From JAIOSM01 sp964593725 (GTDB taxonomy: Bacteria; Desulfobacterota; Desulfobacteria; Desulfobacterales; Desulfobacteraceae), in assembly GCA_964593725.1 (NCBI GenBank), contig CAZQJS010000002.1:1-64000 (forward strand): a stretch of 64,000 nucleotides of DNA. The letters run 5' to 3'. The notes beneath the pieces were generated by a model. It had not been told where the DNA came from. It did no database searches and saw nothing but the letters and a program-made list of their open reading frames with translations. The position numbers and the translations under genes are program-made. Below, in pieces: positions 8,976-18,441 of the stretch. The stretch's first letter is position 1. The number at the start of each line of letters is the position of its first letter.

Positions 8976-10015
8976 ATTATGGTGCCTGATCCAATAACCC
9001 TGTTATCCAGATAAAATACTGCTGTCTGGCCAGGAGTTATGGCAAATTGTTCTTTATCAAATTCTATATCAGCATGGTCTGTGCCCCTTAATGTCAGAAC
9101 AGATGCAGCGCCCCTGTGATTATACCGTATTTTTGTATTTACCCTTAAGGGTGAGTTAATATTATCCATAAGAAGATGTAATAAATTAACAGAAAAAGAT
9201 CTGTTAAATAACTGGTCTTTGAAACAGACTATTAAAGTATTGTTTTCACAATCAATCTTTTTCACATAATATGGCTCAGATGCAGGGCAGTTAATGCCGC
9301 GTCTCTGGCCAATTGTGAAATTAAGTAACCCCTGGTGGGTACCTATAACACGATTTTCATGATTTATAATGGTGCCCGGTCTTGATTTCTCATTGGTCTT
9401 TGAAAGGATAAAGTCAGGGATGGTCTGGTTTTTCAGAAAACAGATATCCTGGCTCTCTTTTTTTTCAACAGGAATCAACCCTTTTTTACGTGCATAGTTC
9501 TTAACCTCCTCCTTGGTTTTATTTCCAAGGGGAAAGATGATATTTTTTAAATCCCGGGTGGAAAGCTTTGAGAGGAAATAAGACTGGTCTTTTAAATGGT
9601 CTTTGCCCTTAAGCAGAGTATAAGTACTGTTTTGTTCCCTGATTACAGCATAGTGCCCTGTGGCAATTGTGTCTGCACCAAAGGATTGTGCAGCATGCAG
9701 GAGAGCTCTGAATTTGATTGCTTTATTACACTCAATGCAGGGATTGGGAGTTCTGCCTTTCATATATGTCCCGATAAAATATTTAACAACCCTGTTATTA
9801 AATGTTTCAGATAAGTCAACATGATGTATGGCAATATCAAGTTTGCGGGCAATTGGTGAAAGATCAGGTTTCCTTTTCTCATATCCCGTTGTAAAACAGA
9901 TACCAAAGAGATCTGGATAATCTTTTTTTAACAGATATCCTGCAACAAGGGAATCAATGCCTCCGCTCAGGGCAATGGCAACCTTTTTTCCATGGTTCTT
10001 CACTATACTTTTCAC
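8972..10015 (-). CDS. mnmA: tRNA-specific 2-thiouridylase
   Basis: Makes 2-thiouridine at U34 of Lys, Glu and Gln tRNAs using ATP and a relayed persulfide. The PP-loop motif ALSGGIDS binds ATP, and the expected cysteines lie in NPCIECN and SQDICF. The C-terminal beta barrel includes the TIGQRRGI motif. At 347 residues it is slightly shorter than the E. coli enzyme. The start is GTG with no evident Shine-Dalgarno sequence, seven bases after the NIL-ferredoxin gene, so coupled translation is likely. Confidence 0.95.
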   Translation of the reverse strand: MKSIVKNHGKKVAIALSGGIDSLVAGYLLKKDYPDLFGICFTTGYEKRKPDLSPIARKLDIAIHHVDLSETFNNRVVKYFIGTYMKGRTPNPCIECNKAIKFRALLHAAQSFGADTIATGHYAVIREQNSTYTLLKGKDHLKDQSYFLSKLSTRDLKNIIFPLGNKTKEEVKNYARKKGLIPVEKKESQDICFLKNQTIPDFILSKTNEKSRPGTIINHENRVIGTHQGLLNFTIGQRRGINCPASEPYYVKKIDCENNTLIVCFKDQLFNRSFSVNLLHLLMDNINSPLRVNTKIRYNHRGAASVLTLRGTDHADIEFDKEQFAITPGQTAVFYLDNRVIGSGTII

Positions 10016-10022
10016 ACTGATT

Positions 10023-10454
10023 TTACACTAAAAGGTCTTCGCTGTTTTTGGCATAGAGTCCCATTGCCTTGGTGGGGCAGGTCAGAATACAAAGCTCGCA
10101 TACGCTGCAAAGTTCGTTATTGAATATTACCTCCATTTGAGGTCTGAGTATTGACAGAGCACCAGTATTACAGACAGCAGTACATGCTCCGCAATGGGTG
10201 CATTTTTCAGAGTCCTTATAAATTGCCTGTTCCGGATAGCTTATACTGATACCCTGGTTTTTAAGATATTGTACTCCTTTTTTAAAATTTGGTTTTGTCC
10301 CGGAAATTTCAAGGACCATATGGCCCTCCTTTTTATGGGAGATGTTTGCCCCAAGGATATTGAATATCAGATCAAATTGTTTTATAAGACCGCACACAAT
10401 GGCCTTTTGTGCTATTTCAGGTGGAAAGTGAAGTATTAATATTTTAGAATACAA
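10023..10454 (-). CDS. NIL-domain ferredoxin
   Basis: A 143-residue protein with an N-terminal NIL domain (about residues 1-75, the ACT-like fold of methionine transport ATPases) and a C-terminal two-cluster ferredoxin (CTHCGACTAVC and CSVCELCILTC). Such proteins are known in deltaproteobacteria and methanogens and are implicated in sulfur amino acid or sulfur-transfer chemistry, which would fit its place just ahead of the thiouridylase mnmA. That link is inferred from position. The start is TTG: GGAGGAG lies three bases before it and no ATG nearby fits. Confidence 0.85.
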   Translation of the reverse strand: MYSKILILHFPPEIAQKAIVCGLIKQFDLIFNILGANISHKKEGHMVLEISGTKPNFKKGVQYLKNQGISISYPEQAIYKDSEKCTHCGACTAVCNTGALSILRPQMEVIFNNELCSVCELCILTCPTKAMGLYAKNSEDLLV

Positions 10455-10457
10455 TTT

Positions 10458-10464
10458 CTCCTCC
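10458..10464 (-). promoter_or_regulatory. Strong ribosome binding site that fixes a TTG start
   Basis: Read leftward, GGAGGAG is followed by AAA and then TTG at 10454-10452. This near-perfect anti-16S match supports the unusual start codon of the NIL-ferredoxin. Confidence 0.65.
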
Positions 10465-10530
10465 AGGGATCAAATAAATTAATGCAACATTTATTACTAA
10501 AGCAATTTATCAAAAAGAGTCAAGGAATTT

Positions 10531-11220
10531 TTATCCGGACATCATTGTTGCAGGATCCAGGATCAGTTTTCCATTTTTATCCTCACCGTTTTTAAGGACA
10601 GTTGCTTCAATTTTATTATCTCTTGGATTCAGCAATAAAGCTTTTTGAAAACGATCCTTAACATTTTCAAATTGTTTAGGATATCCTCCCGGGCACAGGG
10701 ACTCTTCCCTGTGGGTGCGCATGGAAAACCATAAGGAAATATTAAAATCATCAGATATATCTTTAAGTTGATTCAGAAGAGAAGAAAGGTCATTTTCAAA
10801 GTTGAGCCCGTCAACAATTATAACAGTCGGCAGATCATCTTTATTTTTTTTGAAACTGCTCAAATACTCATTGATCTTTTTAGGCTCAAACGAGGATTCA
10901 TTATAGGCAATGCCAAGCTTTAGCCGGTTAATATCCTCCCATAATCTTTTTGCCTTTTCAGGGTCAACATATCCTATGGAATCAATGAGGTTGTTATAAC
11001 AGTTAAGATACCTCAGATTAATCTTTTCCATAGGGTCATCAAGGCTGATATGGATGATTTTTTCATTTTTTAATAATCTTGTAAGGGCTATTTGAACAAG
11101 AAACTGCGTTTTTCCAACACCTGCTCTGGAAAGAACAGCACCAAATGAGACCTGGATGATTGAGTCAGGATTTAATATTTTACAGACAGGGCTTTTTTTT
11201 ATCAGATCTTTTCTAAGCAT
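10531..11220 (-). CDS. RecA-like fold ATPase of unknown role
   Basis: A 229-residue cytoplasmic protein resembling the RecA/KaiC/DnaB ATPase fold, with no closer family that I recognise. The phosphate loop reads SRAGVGKT (31-38), where the canonical first glycine is a serine. A Walker B strand VIIVDG lies at 133-138, and HISLDDP at 57-63 resembles the second strand of such ATPases. The later stretch WFSMRTHREES may be a sensor loop. It lies 56 bases downstream of fusA and 76 upstream of the NIL-ferredoxin, so cotranscription is possible but unproven. Confidence 0.7.
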   Translation of the reverse strand: MLRKDLIKKSPVCKILNPDSIIQVSFGAVLSRAGVGKTQFLVQIALTRLLKNEKIIHISLDDPMEKINLRYLNCYNNLIDSIGYVDPEKAKRLWEDINRLKLGIAYNESSFEPKKINEYLSSFKKNKDDLPTVIIVDGLNFENDLSSLLNQLKDISDDFNISLWFSMRTHREESLCPGGYPKQFENVKDRFQKALLLNPRDNKIEATVLKNGEDKNGKLILDPATMMSG

Positions 11221-11276
11221 TTTAACCTCTTTTATATGAACATTATATATTATGTTTAATTTAAATAATAATCAAT

Positions 11277-13358
11277 TTAACTCTGTTTTTTTTCCCCGTC
11301 CCTTTTTTTAAATATCTCATCTGCAATCTGGCGGGGTACCTGTTTATAAGATGAGAATTCCATGGTGAACTGGGCTTTACCCTGGGTTGCAGATCTCAGT
11401 ACCGTGGAAAAACCAAACATATCAGAAAGAGGGACAGTTGCTTCAATAACAGACATGATACCTTCTTCCTGGGAGCCTTCAATGATTCCCCTGCGCTGGT
11501 TAATAAGTCCCATGCAGGCTCCCTGAAATTCATTGGGGGTTTCAATAACAACTTTCATGATCGGTTCTTTAATAACAGGTCTTGCCTTATTATATGCTTC
11601 GAGAAATGCACCCTTTGCAGCTGCAATAAATGCCATTTCCGATGAATCAACAGAATGATATGCTCCGTCCTGGATGGTAATTTTGACACCGGTAACCGGG
11701 AATTCAAGCCTTGGGCCTTTTTCCATACACGCCTGAAAACCTTTTTCACAGGAAGGAATATACTGGGTTGGAATTTTACCACCTGTAATTTTATTTATAA
11801 ATTCAAACTCATCATCACACGGTTCCATGAATCCTGCAATTCTTCCAAATTGTCCTGCACCTCCGGTCTGCTTTTTATGGGTATAGTTAAATTGAGCTTT
11901 TTTTGTAATTGTTTCTCTGTAAGCTACCCTTGGTTTTCCTGTCTCAACAGATGCACCATATTCTCTTCTCATTCTTTCAACATATACATCCAGGTGCAGT
12001 TCGCCCATGCCCTGGATAATTGTCTCATTGGTTTCCTTGTCAACATAGGTTTTAAAGGTTGGGTCCTCCTTGGTAAACCTGTTTAATGCCTTGGACATAG
12101 CAATTTCGGATTTATTATCAACTGGTTTCAGTGAAAGTGAGATAACAGGTTCCATGACATGCATGGAAAGCATAGTATAATTAATTGCAGGGTTTGTGAA
12201 ACTGTCACCTGAAACACAGTCTATACCAAACATTGCTCCGATGTGGCCTGCCGGGATTTCATTAACTTCCTCCATCTCAGAAGAGTGCATGCGTATCAGT
12301 CTTCCAGGGCGGATTTTCTTACCTGTACGGGTATTGATAATGGTCTCACCTTTTTTAATTGTCCCCTGGTAAACCCTTACATATGTTAATTGACCATATT
12401 GACCATCATCAAGTTTAAAGGCAAGAGCAACAGTTGGTTCGTCAATTGCACTTTTAAGAATCACAGTCTCTTCATTATTATTTAAATCAATGGCTTCATT
12501 ATCAATATCAAGGGGGGAGGGGAGATAATCAATTACTGCATCCATGCCGGGCTGTACAGCTTTATTCTTGTATGCAGAACCCATGAATACAGGGGTAAGT
12601 TTTCTTTCAATGGTACCTTTTCTGATACTCTGCATCAAAAGTTCCTGGCTGATCTCTTTTTCTTCTAGAATTGCATCAGTAAGTTCATCGGAAAACTCTG
12701 AAACCTTATCAAGCATCTCTTCCCTGATTTCAAAGGCCATTGTGGCAAGCTCTTCAGGGATTTCTTTTTCCACAACCTTTTCACCATTGCTGCCTTCAAA
12801 ATAACAGGCCTTCATTTTAACAAGATCAACAACACCCTCATGCTCCTGCTCTAAACCAATGGGTATCTGCATGGGTACAGCATTATGTCCAAGTTTTTCC
12901 TTTAGCTGCTCAATGACTTTAAAAGGATTGGCTCCGCTTCTGTCACATTTATTTATAAATGCAATACAGGGAACTTCATATCTTTTCATCTGCTGATCTA
13001 CAGTAATTGATTGTGACTGTACACCTGACACAGAACATAAAATCAGAATTACACCATCAAGAACACGTAATGACCTTTCAACCTCTACTGTAAAATCAAC
13101 ATGGCCGGGGGTGTCAATGATATTAATATCATGGTCTCTCCATCTGCAGTATGTAGCAGCAGAGGCAATTGTTATGCCCCTCTCTTTTTCAAGTTCCATG
13201 GAATCCATGATGGCGCCGGTACCGTCTTTGCCCTTAACCTCATTTATTTTATGAATTCTGTCAGTATAAAAAAGTATCCTTTCGGTAAGTGTTGTTTTGC
13301 CGGAATCAATGTGTGCGCTGATTCCAATGTTCCTTACGCGTTTCAAATCTCTTTCCAT
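11277..13358 (-). CDS. fusA: Elongation factor G
   Basis: Translational GTPase that moves tRNAs and mRNA through the ribosome. The 693 residues carry G1 AHIDSGKT, G3 DTPGHVDF and G4 NKCD, followed by the expected domains II to V. Compared with the second EF-G at 46066-48138, this copy has the more canonical G motifs and is probably the housekeeping factor. It is not next to rpsL, rpsG or tuf, so it lies outside the usual str operon. Confidence 0.97.
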   Translation of the reverse strand: MERDLKRVRNIGISAHIDSGKTTLTERILFYTDRIHKINEVKGKDGTGAIMDSMELEKERGITIASAATYCRWRDHDINIIDTPGHVDFTVEVERSLRVLDGVILILCSVSGVQSQSITVDQQMKRYEVPCIAFINKCDRSGANPFKVIEQLKEKLGHNAVPMQIPIGLEQEHEGVVDLVKMKACYFEGSNGEKVVEKEIPEELATMAFEIREEMLDKVSEFSDELTDAILEEKEISQELLMQSIRKGTIERKLTPVFMGSAYKNKAVQPGMDAVIDYLPSPLDIDNEAIDLNNNEETVILKSAIDEPTVALAFKLDDGQYGQLTYVRVYQGTIKKGETIINTRTGKKIRPGRLIRMHSSEMEEVNEIPAGHIGAMFGIDCVSGDSFTNPAINYTMLSMHVMEPVISLSLKPVDNKSEIAMSKALNRFTKEDPTFKTYVDKETNETIIQGMGELHLDVYVERMRREYGASVETGKPRVAYRETITKKAQFNYTHKKQTGGAGQFGRIAGFMEPCDDEFEFINKITGGKIPTQYIPSCEKGFQACMEKGPRLEFPVTGVKITIQDGAYHSVDSSEMAFIAAAKGAFLEAYNKARPVIKEPIMKVVIETPNEFQGACMGLINQRRGIIEGSQEEGIMSVIEATVPLSDMFGFSTVLRSATQGKAQFTMEFSSYKQVPRQIADEIFKKRDGEKKQS

Positions 13359-13444
13359 GATTTTTTATCTCTTTCCTTAAAAATTTAAATATTCAAAAAT
13401 ATTTATTTTTATTAAAATAAATCCATATTACATAAATTGAATAA

Positions 13445-13473
13445 TTGAAAAAAAATTACGATTTTGTTAGTAT
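13445..13473 (+). promoter_or_regulatory. Possible sigma-70 promoter of rsmG
   Basis: TTGAAA (13445-13450) and TAGTAT (13468-13473) are separated by 17 bases. The surrounding 180 bases between the divergent fusA and rsmG genes are very AT-rich, so chance matches are likely. The rsmG ATG at 13541 has no recognisable ribosome binding site. Confidence 0.35.
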
Positions 13474-13540
13474 GCATAAAAACAAAAAATTTTATCAGAA
13501 TTTTTATTTTTTTTCAATAAAATAAAAAATAAAATAGACA

Positions 13541-14218
13541 ATGAATATAGATAACCGGCAGAAATTTGATGATAAATGGAAAAATACCATAAAAAATGAA
13601 TGCAAAACCTTTGATCTAAACTTAACTGATTCCCAGCTTGATCTTTTTGCTTTGCATGCTGTTAATTTATTATTCTGGAATAAAACAATAAACCTGACTT
13701 CAATAACCGACTCTGTACAGATGGCACATAAGCATTTTATTGATTCGCTTCATCTTATGCCCCATATTGGTAATGGAAAAGTTATTCTTGATATAGGTTC
13801 GGGTGGAGGATTCCCAGGATTCTGTCTCAAGGTTGCAAACCCTGCATTTAATATTGTAATGATCGACTCTGCAAAAAAAAAGGTCAATTTTTTAAAAGAG
13901 TTAATAAGAAAAAGCAGCATGGAAAATATAACGGCTGAACATGTCCGTGCCCAGGAATCTGCATTTGATAATCATTATAAACATATGTTTGATGTTGTTG
14001 TATCAAGGGCATTTACAAGGCTTGATAGATTTGTTGAGCTTTCAAAGCCTTTTTTAAATAAAACAGGTTTTATACTTGCCATGAAATCAAGAGCCGTTCA
14101 AGAAGAGCTTAAGCTAATCAAGCAGATAAAAGGGTTGGAAATAGAGACATTTTCTTATACCCTTGCTTTCCGGAAAAGTAAAAGGTCAATTATTAAAATT
14201 ACGGTTAATCAACCTTGA
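13541..14218 (+). CDS. rsmG: 16S rRNA G527 N7-methyltransferase
   Basis: SAM-dependent methylation of G527 in 16S rRNA. The 225 residues have the GidB family layout: an N-terminal helical segment with FWNKTINLTSI and the SAM-binding loop ILDIGSGGGFPG, followed by MIDSAKKKVNFLKEL. The catalytic region contains VVSRAFTRLDRF. The protein is about normal length. It is followed by a weak terminator-like hairpin before ileS. Neither parA/parB nor mnmG, common partners of this gene, is adjacent. Confidence 0.93.
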   Translation: MNIDNRQKFDDKWKNTIKNECKTFDLNLTDSQLDLFALHAVNLLFWNKTINLTSITDSVQMAHKHFIDSLHLMPHIGNGKVILDIGSGGGFPGFCLKVANPAFNIVMIDSAKKKVNFLKELIRKSSMENITAEHVRAQESAFDNHYKHMFDVVVSRAFTRLDRFVELSKPFLNKTGFILAMKSRAVQEELKLIKQIKGLEIETFSYTLAFRKSKRSIIKITVNQP

Positions 14219-14224
14219 CATTCA

Positions 14225-14270
14225 AGCCTGATTTACACTATATATATAGGCTAATTTTTATTTTTTAATT
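14225..14270 (+). terminator. Weak terminator-like hairpin between rsmG and ileS
   Basis: AGCCT (14225-14229) pairs with AGGCT (14248-14252), the arms enclose an AT-rich loop, and a T-rich run follows. The five-pair stem is short, so read-through into ileS is likely. Confidence 0.3.
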
Positions 14271-14288
14271 CAACATTCCGGAGGAGAA

Positions 14289-17099
14289 ATGGACTATAAA
14301 GATACATTAAATCTGCCTTTAACCAAATTTAAGATGAAGGCTAATCTGCCCAATCGTGAACCTGAAATGTTGAAAAAATGGTCTGAAAACAAACTTTATG
14401 AAAAAGTCCTGAAAAAAAACAGAAACAATACTCCTTTTACTTTGCATGATGGCCCTCCCTATGCCAATGGCCACCTCCATATGGGCCATGCCATTAACAA
14501 GATATTAAAGGATATAATAGTCAGATCAAAACAGATGTCTGGTTTCTATGCCAGGTATGTTCCTGGCTGGGACTGCCATGGCCTGCCCATTGAACATGCT
14601 GTTGATCTGAAGCTTGGTTCTAAAAAAAAAGAGATTTCAGTCGGGGAAAAGAGAAAACTGTGCCGTGACTTTGCAAATAGGTTTGTGGCAATTCAAAGGG
14701 ATGAATTCAAACGGTTTGGTGTAGCAGGTGATTGGGATGATCCCTATCTTACAATGAATTATGAGTATGAAGCACGGATTGCCAGGGAGTGCGCCATGTT
14801 TGCTTTAAATGGCAATATGTCCATTGGCAAAAAACCAATATACTGGTGCTGCAGCTGCCAGACCGCTCTTGCTGAAGCGGAAATTGAATATCATGATCAC
14901 ACTTCTCCGTCCATTTATGTAAAATTTCCGTTAAAGGATGATATTTCAGATATCATACCTGAACTGTCAGATCTCACAACAAGGGATGTCTTTTTTGTTA
15001 TCTGGACAACAACACCATGGACAATACCTGCCAATCTTGGTGTATGCCTTCACCCTGAATTTATATATTCAGTGGTGGATGCAGGAGAGCATGGGATTTT
15101 GATCATGGCAAAGGAGTTATGTTCTTCTGTAATGGAGGAGTTATCCATTGACAACTACAGGATTATCAAGGACTTTGAATCCAAAGTCTTTGACAACAGG
15201 AAATGTACTCATCCATTATATGACAGGGATTCTGTTATCATATTGGGAGATCATGTAACCCTGGAAGCAGGCACTGGATGTGTACATACCGCTCCGGGCC
15301 ATGGTGCAGATGATTATATTGTGGGTAAAAAATATGGTCTTGAAACCTATTCACCCGTGGAAAACAACGGGCATTTTTCCAATGACGTAGAATTTTTTAA
15401 GGGTGAGTTTATTTTCAAGGCCAATAAAAGTATTGTGGATAAATTGTCACAGCGTGGCATGCTGTTAAAAAACAGTGATCTTTCCCACTCCTATCCCCAC
15501 TGCTGGCGCTGTAAAAAGCCTGTGATATACAGGGCAACACCCCAGTGGTTTTTAATGATGGAAAAGCATGATTTAAGGAAAAAGAGCCTTGAGGAGATAA
15601 ACAATGTTAACTGGTATCCTTCCTGGGGTAAAGCAAGGATCTACTCCATGATTGAGAACCGCCCTGACTGGTGTCTTTCAAGACAGCGGTCATGGGGAGT
15701 CCCCATTACACTGTTCCACTGCAAAAAATGCCATGGTGTTTACGTTACAGAACAATCCATTGATAAAATATATTCCCTTTTCAAAGAGTTAAGCTCTGAT
15801 ATATGGTTTGAAAAGGATGCGGAATTTTTAATGCCTGACAATGCAGTTTGTTCACAATGCGGCCATACTGAATTTGAAAAAGATTCAAACATTCTTGATG
15901 TATGGTTTGATTCAGGTGTCAGCCATGCTGCAGTACTGGAGGAGAGAGATGATTTTTCACGACCGGCTGATCTGTACCTTGAAGGAAGTGACCAGCACAG
16001 GGGATGGTTTCACTCATCCCTTTTAACCTGTGTAGGCAGTACTGGGAAAGCCCCTTATAAAGCTGTTTTGACCCACGGTTTTGTGGTGGATGCCAAGGGC
16101 CATAAGATGTCAAAGTCCGTTGGAAATGTCATTGCACCTGAAAAGATTATTAAACAGTATGGTGCAGATATTCTCAGATTATGGACAGCAGCATCAGACT
16201 ACAGCGGAGATGTGAGCATATCTGACAATATTTTAAAACAGCTTTCAGATGCCTACAGAAGGATTAGAAATACCTGCAGATTTATGCTGGGAAACCTTTT
16301 TGATTTTGATGTTGAAAAAGATTCAACAAAGTTTACTGATATGTCAGAACTTGATAGATTTATTCTGCATCAGTATGCCAGGGTTGTTGATATATGCATT
16401 AAAGCCTATGACAATTATGAGTTTCATAAAATCTACCATGCATTGTATAATTTCTGCATAGTTGACCTGTCATCCTTTTACCTTGATGTTATTAAGGACC
16501 GCCTTTATGTTAATCCTGCCAATGATGGTCAAAGACGTAATGCCCAGACCACAATGCATATTATTCTTGATTCCATGGTTCGCATCATGGCACCTGTTTT
16601 ATCATTTACAGCAGATGAAATCTGGCATCATATGCCAGTTTATAATGGTAAGGAAGAGAGTATATGCCTTGCATCCATGGCACAATTTGAAAAGAAATAT
16701 TTAGATGATTCCCTTGCAGCCAAGTGGACCAAAATCCTTGAAGTCAGAGCTGAGGTCACAAAGGCACTGGAAGAGGCGAGAAAAGCAAAACTCATCGGGC
16801 ATCCGCTTGATGCAGCAATCACCATTAGATTTTCCGGAACAGAGCATGGTGATATTTTTGCAGACCTTAATGAAGATTTAAGGGATCTTTTTATTGTATC
16901 CCAGGTCTCATTATCCCAAACCCTTGAGAATGAAAAAGCATACAATGGTCAGGAAATTGATGGTTTAAAGATTCTTGTTGAACGTGCAACCGGAGAAAAG
17001 TGCCAGCGGTGCTGGAGATATGATACAACAATCGGGAAAAATAAAGAGCATCCCCATATATGCACAAGATGTGATACTGCTTTAAAAAAAATTTTGTAA
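14289..17099 (+). CDS. ileS: Isoleucyl-tRNA synthetase
   Basis: Charges tRNA-Ile. The 936 residues have the HIGH-type motif HMGH at 64-67, the KMSKS loop at 606-610, the CP1 editing domain between them (TTTPWTIPANLG) and a C-terminal zinc finger with CQRCW and CTRCD. This is the bacterial type with the zinc module. GGAGGAG just before the ATG is a strong ribosome binding site. It leads a compact run ileS-lspA-lgt-holA, and lspA starts one base after its stop codon. Confidence 0.98.
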   Translation: MDYKDTLNLPLTKFKMKANLPNREPEMLKKWSENKLYEKVLKKNRNNTPFTLHDGPPYANGHLHMGHAINKILKDIIVRSKQMSGFYARYVPGWDCHGLPIEHAVDLKLGSKKKEISVGEKRKLCRDFANRFVAIQRDEFKRFGVAGDWDDPYLTMNYEYEARIARECAMFALNGNMSIGKKPIYWCCSCQTALAEAEIEYHDHTSPSIYVKFPLKDDISDIIPELSDLTTRDVFFVIWTTTPWTIPANLGVCLHPEFIYSVVDAGEHGILIMAKELCSSVMEELSIDNYRIIKDFESKVFDNRKCTHPLYDRDSVIILGDHVTLEAGTGCVHTAPGHGADDYIVGKKYGLETYSPVENNGHFSNDVEFFKGEFIFKANKSIVDKLSQRGMLLKNSDLSHSYPHCWRCKKPVIYRATPQWFLMMEKHDLRKKSLEEINNVNWYPSWGKARIYSMIENRPDWCLSRQRSWGVPITLFHCKKCHGVYVTEQSIDKIYSLFKELSSDIWFEKDAEFLMPDNAVCSQCGHTEFEKDSNILDVWFDSGVSHAAVLEERDDFSRPADLYLEGSDQHRGWFHSSLLTCVGSTGKAPYKAVLTHGFVVDAKGHKMSKSVGNVIAPEKIIKQYGADILRLWTAASDYSGDVSISDNILKQLSDAYRRIRNTCRFMLGNLFDFDVEKDSTKFTDMSELDRFILHQYARVVDICIKAYDNYEFHKIYHALYNFCIVDLSSFYLDVIKDRLYVNPANDGQRRNAQTTMHIILDSMVRIMAPVLSFTADEIWHHMPVYNGKEESICLASMAQFEKKYLDDSLAAKWTKILEVRAEVTKALEEARKAKLIGHPLDAAITIRFSGTEHGDIFADLNEDLRDLFIVSQVSLSQTLENEKAYNGQEIDGLKILVERATGEKCQRCWRYDTTIGKNKEHPHICTRCDTALKKIL

Positions 17100-17100
17100 T

Positions 17101-17658
17101 ATGATCTTTTCCAGACAGGAAGCCCCACCTGACCAGGGCCGTGCTTGCGACACCAACTTAAAAAGGTTTTATCCGGCACCTTTTTTAAGATTATTTCTGG
17201 TTAGCGGCTTTGTAATTCTACTGGATCAGTTTACAAAATATTTCATTAAATCAAGGCTTATGATGTATGAATCCATAACCGTGATTGAAAATTTTTTTGA
17301 TATTGTCCATGTTGAAAATTCTGGTGGAGCCTTTGGACTTTTTGCAAACCATTCCATTATTATAAGAAACTTTGTTTTCCTTTTTCTTTCCACAATCATT
17401 GCCTTGTTTGTGTTATGGTTCTATAAAAAGGTGTGCACCAGTCATTATTGCCTTTCAATTGGCATTGCCATGATTTTTGGAGGAGCAGCAGGTAATCTTC
17501 TTGACAGGTTCAAACCTGGGGGCAGTGTAGTTGATTTCCTGGATTTTTATATTAATAATTATCACTGGCCTGCCTTTAATGTTGCAGACAGTGCCATATG
17601 TATTGGCATGGCTGTGTTAATATATCATATAGTGTTTAATAAAATTTCCGATTTCTAG
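17101..17658 (+). CDS. lspA: Lipoprotein signal peptidase (signal peptidase II)
   Basis: Cleaves the signal peptide of diacylglyceryl-prolipoproteins in the inner membrane. Four membrane segments are visible, and the catalytic aspartate motifs are GNLLDR and NVADSAI; an earlier conserved DQFTKYF is also present. At 185 residues it is longer than usual because of a hydrophilic extension of about 30 residues before the first membrane segment. No internal ATG near the first membrane helix fits better. It is next to lgt, which acts one step earlier on the same substrates. Confidence 0.95.
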   Translation: MIFSRQEAPPDQGRACDTNLKRFYPAPFLRLFLVSGFVILLDQFTKYFIKSRLMMYESITVIENFFDIVHVENSGGAFGLFANHSIIIRNFVFLFLSTIIALFVLWFYKKVCTSHYCLSIGIAMIFGGAAGNLLDRFKPGGSVVDFLDFYINNYHWPAFNVADSAICIGMAVLIYHIVFNKISDF

Positions 17659-17670
17659 GAGAAAAATTCA

Positions 17671-18441
17671 ATGCATCCTGTTATATTTAGTTTTGGTGCT
17701 GTAACCATTTATACCTATGGCCTGTTTGTGGCCCTGGGTTTTTTTACTTCCATTTTAGTTGTCAGGGTTTTTGCAGGAAAAAACAGTATTGATCCACAGA
17801 TCATGACCGATCTGATCTATGTCATACTTATCTCTGCCCTGATAGGATCAAGGCTGCTCTATGTTATTATCAATTTCAATTTTTTCAGGAATGATCTTAT
17901 TTCAATATTTAAACTATGGGATGGAGGTCTTGTTTTCTATGGCGGATTTATATTATCTGTCTTAAGTTCCTGGATTTTCATAAAAATAAAAGGACTTGAA
18001 AAGTGGAGATCAGCTGATGTTTTAGCTCCTGGTATTGCCCTTGGCCATGCAGTGGGAAGGATAGGGTGCTTTTTTGCAGGATGCTGTTATGGGCAGGAGT
18101 GCACATTACCATGGGCTGTTGTATTTACCAATAAAGATTCCCTTGCACCCCTGGGAGTTGCCCTCCACCCGACCCAGTTATATTCAGTTATTTCAAATTT
18201 TATTATATTTTTAATTCTTTTATTAATTTTCCGGTTAAAAAAATTCCATGGTCAGGTTTTTTTCAGTTATCTTTTGATATATTCTGTTTTCAGAAGCATA
18301 ATTGAAACCTTCCGTGGTGATTTCCGTGGTGATTTTTTCATGTTCTCAATTTCAGTTTCCCAGGGGATCAGCCTGGTCACAGGGTTGATTTCCATATACA
18401 TGTTATTTACTCTTTATAGAAAGAATAATGACTCAGATTAA
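17671..18441 (+). CDS. lgt: Prolipoprotein diacylglyceryl transferase
   Basis: Transfers diacylglycerol from phosphatidylglycerol to the lipobox cysteine. The 256 residues contain about seven membrane helices, the Lgt signature GRIGCFFAGCCYG and the HPTQLY motif. AGGAG lies before the ATG. It follows lspA by 12 bases, giving the two-step lipoprotein maturation pair in one transcript, and its 3' end overlaps holA by 14 bases. Confidence 0.96.
   Translation: MHPVIFSFGAVTIYTYGLFVALGFFTSILVVRVFAGKNSIDPQIMTDLIYVILISALIGSRLLYVIINFNFFRNDLISIFKLWDGGLVFYGGFILSVLSSWIFIKIKGLEKWRSADVLAPGIALGHAVGRIGCFFAGCCYGQECTLPWAVVFTNKDSLAPLGVALHPTQLYSVISNFIIFLILLLIFRLKKFHGQVFFSYLLIYSVFRSIIETFRGDFRGDFFMFSISVSQGISLVTGLISIYMLFTLYRKNNDSD

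Noticed and set aside
14219..14288. T-box leader before ileS
   Set aside because: The interval is only 70 bases and has no T-box sequence; such leaders are mainly found in Firmicutes.
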